Assembly: GCA_009838385.1 (NCBI GenBank)
Contig: VXRS01000053.1
Span: 1 to 5,636, forward strand
Origin: Dehalococcoidia bacterium
Lineage (GTDB): Bacteria; Chloroflexota; Dehalococcoidia; Tepidiformales; Tepidiformaceae
Reading direction: 5' to 3'
DNA length: 5,636 nucleotides
The position numbers and the translations under genes are program-made. A model generated the notes under the pieces. The model did not search any database, had not been told where the DNA came from, and saw only the letters and a list, made by a program, of their open reading frames with translations. Positions 1-2,700 of the stretch are shown here, piece after piece; the stretch's first letter is position 1, and every line of letters starts with the position of its first letter.

Positions 1-1
1 C

Positions 2-1210
2 GCGGCGTTCGCCGTCACGACCGGGGACCGCGCGGCCGCCCAGTCCGTGGTCTGCTCCGGAGGCCACTGGGTGGTGAACGGCGTCGGCTCCTACAACCCC
101 GGCGCGAATTCCGGCATTCCGTGCGACGAGTCGAAGCCCGGCTGGATCTTCGATTGGAACAACCCCGGCCACATCAAGTGGGTCTACGACGGCGATCGCG
201 TCGTCACGCCCTACACGACCGAGGGCAGCTCGGTCGTGCGCACGGCGGTACGCGAGGTCCAGGAGCAGGGCAACAAGCGGCCTCCCGTGAACCAGCCGCG
301 CGCGACCGACGCCTCCGCCTACCTCTACCAGGCCGACCGCAACAACCGCGCCGTGCGCGGCGCCGACGGCCAGTGCTACCGCGAGCAGCGCATCAGCGGC
401 CAGTGGCGGCGCTCTGGGACGTACGGTTCCACCGCTGAAGCCTGCCGCCGTGCAGCCTGGAACGCCCACTACCGCTCGCAGGGTCAACCGACGGTCAACC
501 CGGCCGGCGGGACGTTCCCGGACGGGCCGGCCCCCAAGCCCCTGCTGCAGGCCGGGACGATGGGCGCGACGGGCGCGACGGTGGACGGGCTGACGCTGAC
601 CCTGACCTTCAACCAGGCTCTGGACGGGGACTCTCTGCCGGCGCCCGGGGCCTTCCGCATCACCGTGAACGGCGCGAGGCGCAGCGTCGCCTCCGGCGGC
701 GTCGCCATCTCCGGCATGACGGTGACCCTGACCCTGACCTCGGCGGTGCGCGGAGGCGACACCGTCAGGGTGGGCTACACGAAGCCGTCCGCCAGCCCGC
801 TGCGCGGCGCCAGCGGCTTCCCCGTGGAGACCTTCACCAACCAGGCGGTGACCAACAACTCGCCCATCTGGTCGGCCACCCTGACGGTGGCCGAGCTAAC
901 GGCCGGGGCCGTGACTTATCGTGGATGCTTCGCTAACAATCCGGGCAAGGAATGTGGGGACGTGCTGACGACATCCTCCTTCGTGAGTGGGGGCACGACC
1001 TACAGGGTCGTGGCTTTGACCCGGACCGGCAACCAATTCTCGTTCACACTGGATAAGGCGATCCCCCAACAAGGTTGGACGCTGCACATCGGAGACCAGG
1101 AGTTCTCCCTCGCGGACGCGAGCTTCGGCGGCGAAAACCATTTCGCGAGCTGGACCAATCCCGGCTTCACGTGGACGACCGGCCAGAAGGTCCAGGTCAG
1201 CCTGAGGTGA
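2..1210 (+). CDS. Secreted SwmB-domain protein, 5' end outside window
   Basis: The frame is open to the left edge, so the start lies outside; GTG at 47 is not the true start. The codons before it read AAFAVTTGDRAAAQS, which looks like the end of a signal peptide with cleavage near AAAQ. Counting from GTG 47 as residue 1, residues 1-160 form an N-terminal region with Cys at about 3, 26, 109 and 133 and many Trp/Tyr; I do not recognise its fold. Residues ~164-272 match the SwmB-like repeat (cyanobacterial long protein repeat family): TLTLTFNQALD, then AFRITVNG, then VTLTLTSAVRGGDTVRVGYT. Residues ~276-387 are a C-terminal beta domain starting WSATLTV and ending in TLHIGDQEFSLADA and WTTGQKVQVSL, of a kind I recall at the end of SwmB and fibronectin-type surface proteins. 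It has one extra Cys pair (CFANNPGKEC). No membrane anchor or sorting signal is seen at the C-terminus. The role is probably extracellular binding or adhesion, which is an inference. Confidence 0.85.
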   Translation, partial: AAFAVTTGDRAAAQSVVCSGGHWVVNGVGSYNPGANSGIPCDESKPGWIFDWNNPGHIKWVYDGDRVVTPYTTEGSSVVRTAVREVQEQGNKRPPVNQPRATDASAYLYQADRNNRAVRGADGQCYREQRISGQWRRSGTYGSTAEACRRAAWNAHYRSQGQPTVNPAGGTFPDGPAPKPLLQAGTMGATGATVDGLTLTLTFNQALDGDSLPAPGAFRITVNGARRSVASGGVAISGMTVTLTLTSAVRGGDTVRVGYTKPSASPLRGASGFPVETFTNQAVTNNSPIWSATLTVAELTAGAVTYRGCFANNPGKECGDVLTTSSFVSGGTTYRVVALTRTGNQFSFTLDKAIPQQGWTLHIGDQEFSLADASFGGENHFASWTNPGFTWTTGQKVQVSLR

Positions 1211-1269
1211 GTGAGGGTGAGGCGAGCAACCACGCGATTCGGGAGCGACCCTTCGGGGTGGCCACTCAC
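1207..1269 (+). terminator. Possible 3'-end structure over the SwmB gene stop
   Basis: GTGAGTG at 1207-1213, overlapping the TGA stop, is the exact reverse complement of CACTCAC at 1263-1269. Inside it lies ACCC-TTCG-GGGT at 1248-1259, a short stem closed by a UUCG tetraloop, which is unusually stable in RNA. There is no T-run after it, so intrinsic termination is uncertain; it may act as a 3' stabiliser. Confidence 0.3.
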
Positions 1270-1306
1270 GGCTTCCCGGCGGACACGACGAAAGGCCCCA
1301 CACAGG

Positions 1307-1360
1307 GACGGGAGCCGGGGACACCGCCGTAACCGGCGATGCCCCCGCGTCCCTCCCGTC
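1307..1360. terminator. Large imperfect hairpin between convergent reading frames
   Basis: GACGGGAG at 1307-1314 pairs perfectly with CTCCCGTC at 1353-1360. The inner arms 1316-1329 and 1334-1347 pair at 12 of 14 positions around a TAAC loop. A small asymmetric internal loop (1 nt against 5 nt) separates the two stems. The hairpin sits between the + strand SwmB gene and a - strand reading frame whose TAG begins at 1362, so a bidirectional terminator is the simplest reading. On the - strand the flank reads GGGGCCTTTCGTCG, with a weak T-run; on the + strand there is none. Confidence 0.5.
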
Positions 1361-1602
1361 TAGGCCGCCAGCGCGCCTTCCTGTTCCTGCTCCAGCGCCC
1401 ACTCGAACAGCGACAGCGTCGGAGCCTCGTCCCGGCGCCGCGGCTTCGGCGGCCCCTCCGGCTCCCCGGCCATGAACTCGGCCCACGAGAACAGCGTGCG
1501 CTGCGGTCTGCGAGCGGTAGGCCGCGAAGGAGATCGGCGCGGGCTGGGCCGGGTCCGCTGCGCCAAAGAGAGCTGGGAGGCTAAACAGTAGGATCCCAGG
1601 GC
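1360..1602 (-). pseudogene. Probable C-terminal remnant of an unidentified protein
   Basis: The frame opens after a stop at 1603-1605 and ends at TAG 1360-1362; the only start I see is a weak TTG at 1566. The last ~45 residues look like real protein: LFSWAEFMAGEPEG, a basic Pro/Arg linker, then LSLFEWALEQEQEGALAA. The two LFxWA-type peptides resemble each other, suggesting a repeated short motif at the tail of a larger protein. The first part (Arg/Pro/Ser-rich) is less convincing. In a neighbouring - strand frame just upstream, 1597 down to about 1505, the DNA reads GILLFSLPALFGAADPAQ, which resembles an export signal, so a frameshifted or fused remnant is possible. I do not recognise the family; I faintly recall such tails in mobile-element or hypothetical proteins of Chloroflexota but cannot support it here. 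Confidence 0.35.
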
Positions 1603-1630
1603 TCAGGACTCCCGCGCTCAGGCCTCCCCG
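1601..1630. repeat. Imperfect tandem 15-bp duplication at the regulator's 3' end
   Basis: GCTCAGGACTCCCGC (1601-1615) is followed directly by GCTCAGGCCTCCCCG (1616-1630), matching at 12 of 15 positions. On the - strand each copy supplies an in-frame TGA, so the response-regulator remnant is followed by a second stop four codons later. It could be a small duplication or chance in GC-rich sequence. Confidence 0.3.
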
Positions 1631-1824
1631 TCCGGGGCCTTGCCGCGGGGCATGCGGAAGCCGACGCGGGGCTCGGTGAAGAGGTAGCGGGGGTTGTCGG
1701 CGTCCTCGCCCAGCTTGCGGCGGAGCTTGCTGACGATGGTGCGCATGGGGCGCACGTCGCCGTCGCCCTTCTCGCCCCAGACCCGCTCCAGCAGGTGCTG
1801 GTAGGTCAGCACCAGCATGTTCAA
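1618..1824 (-). pseudogene. Truncated OmpR/PhoB-type response regulator (C-terminal winged helix only)
   Basis: The 68 residues carry the second half of an OmpR/PhoB-family winged-helix DNA-binding domain: LTYQHLLERVWG (helix before the turn), DVRPMRTIVSKLRRKLGE (recognition helix), then the wing strands RYLFTEPRVGFRM and a short polar tail. In full-length members (about 220-240 residues) a receiver domain with phospho-acceptor Asp and the first half of the winged helix come before this; here both are missing. The frame continues only eight codons above the TTG at 1824 before a TAG at 1846-1848, and none of the three - strand frames of 1825-1904 resembles a regulator. Similarity therefore stops at about 1811-1824, a sharp break. 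No ribosome binding site is seen at TTG 1824 or ATG 1818. It is best read as a dead 3' fragment left by deletion or insertion next to the CRISPR array. A free-standing small DNA-binding protein is possible but unlikely, because part of the fold is absent. Confidence 0.8.
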
Positions 1825-1904
1825 ATCGCCGTGGCAGGTGGGGCCCTACAGGAAACGCTCGCTACGGGTCGGTGGAACACTTGGCAACCATTCGCAGGTC
1901 CGCC

Positions 1905-2128
1905 AGCGAGGATTGAAACGACAACAAACGCGTTGCGGTCGCGCGGCTCGCAACTCCGGCCACAAGTCGCGCCCACCCTCTGGGGTGAGCGAGGATTGAA
2001 ACGCGTTGAGCCCCCGGAACGTCGTGGCCTGCGTCGCAACCGTCGCGCCAACCCTCTGGGTAGGCGAGGATTGAAACTCGGCCACGCTCGCATCGTCGGC
2101 CCACAGACGGACGCGGGTCGCGCCCACC
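1905..2128 (+). CRISPR. Short degenerate CRISPR array, no cas genes in window
   Basis: Two near-full repeats lie at 1966-2002 (37 bp) and 2042-2077 (36 bp). Both begin GTCGCGCC, share ACCCTCTGGG and end GCGAGGATTGAAAC; the terminal ATTGAAAC is typical of type I and III repeats and sets the transcribed strand as +. Before them is a half repeat at 1905-1919 (AGCGAGGATTGAAAC only, 5' half unrelated). After them is a last repeat from 2117 that keeps GTCGCGCCCACC and then diverges. Intervening sequences are 1920-1965 (46 nt), 2003-2041 (39 nt) and 2078-2116 (39 nt); the equal 39s support the last repeat being real. A repeat decayed at its 3' end is normal at the end far from the leader, while a missing 5' half at the first repeat suggests the leader side was cut off. 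No leader or cas gene is visible in 1825-1904 or nearby, so the subtype cannot be assigned. Hypothetical proteins translated across it, with peptides such as FNPRSPQRVGAT, are artefacts of the repeats. Confidence 0.8.
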
Positions 2129-2176
2129 AGGGGCGAACGTGGACATGCTGAACTGAAGCACGAGGCTCATCCAGGC

Positions 2177-2455
2177 CTAGGTCCACCTTCGCCACGCTAT
2201 GGCAACAGCTGTGAGCCCGAGGGGCGGCAGCGAAAGGAACAAGAACGCCAAGAGATAGTTGAACCACGTCTCGAACACCGGTTCCCCGGTCGCGGAGCTA
2301 CTTCGTATGACCTCGTGCCATACCACGAAGGCAGGGAAGAAGAGCAGGGCAGGTGCCAGCGCCAACCACCAGTCGATGACCCACCCCAGTACCGGAGGGA
2401 TAACTAGCCAGACCACGAGCAACGGAAAGACAATCACGCGACCGCGCCGTCCCAT
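2177..2455 (-). CDS. Small three-helix membrane protein of unknown function
   Basis: From ATG at 2455 the product is 92 residues: a basic start (MGRRGR), then three hydrophobic segments at about 7-28 (VIVFPLLVVWLVIPPVLGWV), 30-47 (WLALAPALLFFPAFVVW) and 65-88 (YLLAFLFLSLPPLGLTAVAIAW), ending RRWT. The hydrophilic stretch between helices 2 and 3 (HEVIRSSSATGEPVFETW) is the only obvious loop. I do not recognise a family. The start is uncertain: no Shine-Dalgarno precedes ATG 2455, while a GTG at 2575 in the same frame has AAGGGGG six bases upstream and would add 40 polar residues. I prefer 2455 because positive charges directly before the first helix are usual for such proteins. It lies downstream of and on the same strand as the propeller gene, 245 bp after its stop (125 bp from the GTG), so it could be read from the same transcript. 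Codon third positions are less GC-rich than in the propeller gene. Confidence 0.55.
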   Translation of the reverse strand: MGRRGRVIVFPLLVVWLVIPPVLGWVIDWWLALAPALLFFPAFVVWHEVIRSSSATGEPVFETWFNYLLAFLFLSLPPLGLTAVAIAWRRWT

Positions 2456-2584
2456 TTCAGTGTCGGGTTCACAGCCCAGTGCGAAGCTCGGCACGCTGGT
2501 TCGCTGGGTGGAGCCCGCATCGACGTGTCGGTAGTCAGCAGACCAAATCGGGCAAATCCGTGCTGCAACACGCACGAGGAGCCC

Positions 2585-2622
2585 CCTTGCGGCAAGGACT
2601 CGGGCGTACTCCGCAAGAGTCC
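2585..2622 (-). other. Overlapping inverted repeats downstream of propeller gene (possible terminator or pseudoknot)
   Basis: Three pairings overlap in 38 bases. CCTTG/CAAGG form a local hairpin at 2585-2597. CTTGCGG (2586-2592) pairs perfectly with CCGCAAG (2611-2617). GGACTC (2596-2601) pairs perfectly with GAGTCC (2617-2622). The last two interleave and share only base 2617, so they could form a pseudoknot or switch. It lies 79 bp past the propeller stop and just before the GTG at 2575. There is no T-run on the - strand; the GGGGG of the 2585 side would instead be the ribosome binding site for that GTG. Confidence 0.35.
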
Positions 2623-2700
2623 GCCTGGGATTCCAACAGTGAGCCTACAAGGGGGCCTGTGGCGCCCACGCGGCGTCCCACTCATCGGAAAGTCGCTGAG

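Noticed and set aside
484..762. A 92-residue - strand frame inside the SwmB gene
   Set aside because: It is antisense to the SwmB-like domain, which has recognisable beta-strand motifs in the + frame.
1307..1360. Integron attC site suggested by the large imperfect hairpin with a TAAC loop
   Set aside because: The conserved RYYYAAC and GTTRRRY core sites are not at the ends of the arms, and there is no integrase or cassette pattern.
896..1486. A 196-residue - strand frame crossing the SwmB gene's 3' end
   Set aside because: It overlaps a clear + strand coding region and two hairpins, and its composition (Gly/Ala/Arg low complexity) is that of a shadow frame. Only the signal-like stretch just upstream of it is noted as a separate observation.
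1211..2176. Transposase, insertion-sequence ends or tRNA in the middle region
   Set aside because: I found no DDE or tyrosine/serine recombinase motifs, no matching terminal inverted repeats flanked by target duplications, and no cloverleaf, despite signs of rearrangement.
1821..2267. Open frames on the - strand across the CRISPR array (up to 148 residues)
   Set aside because: They read through repeats, giving peptides such as FNPRSPQRVGAT, a well-known artefact of annotating arrays as genes.
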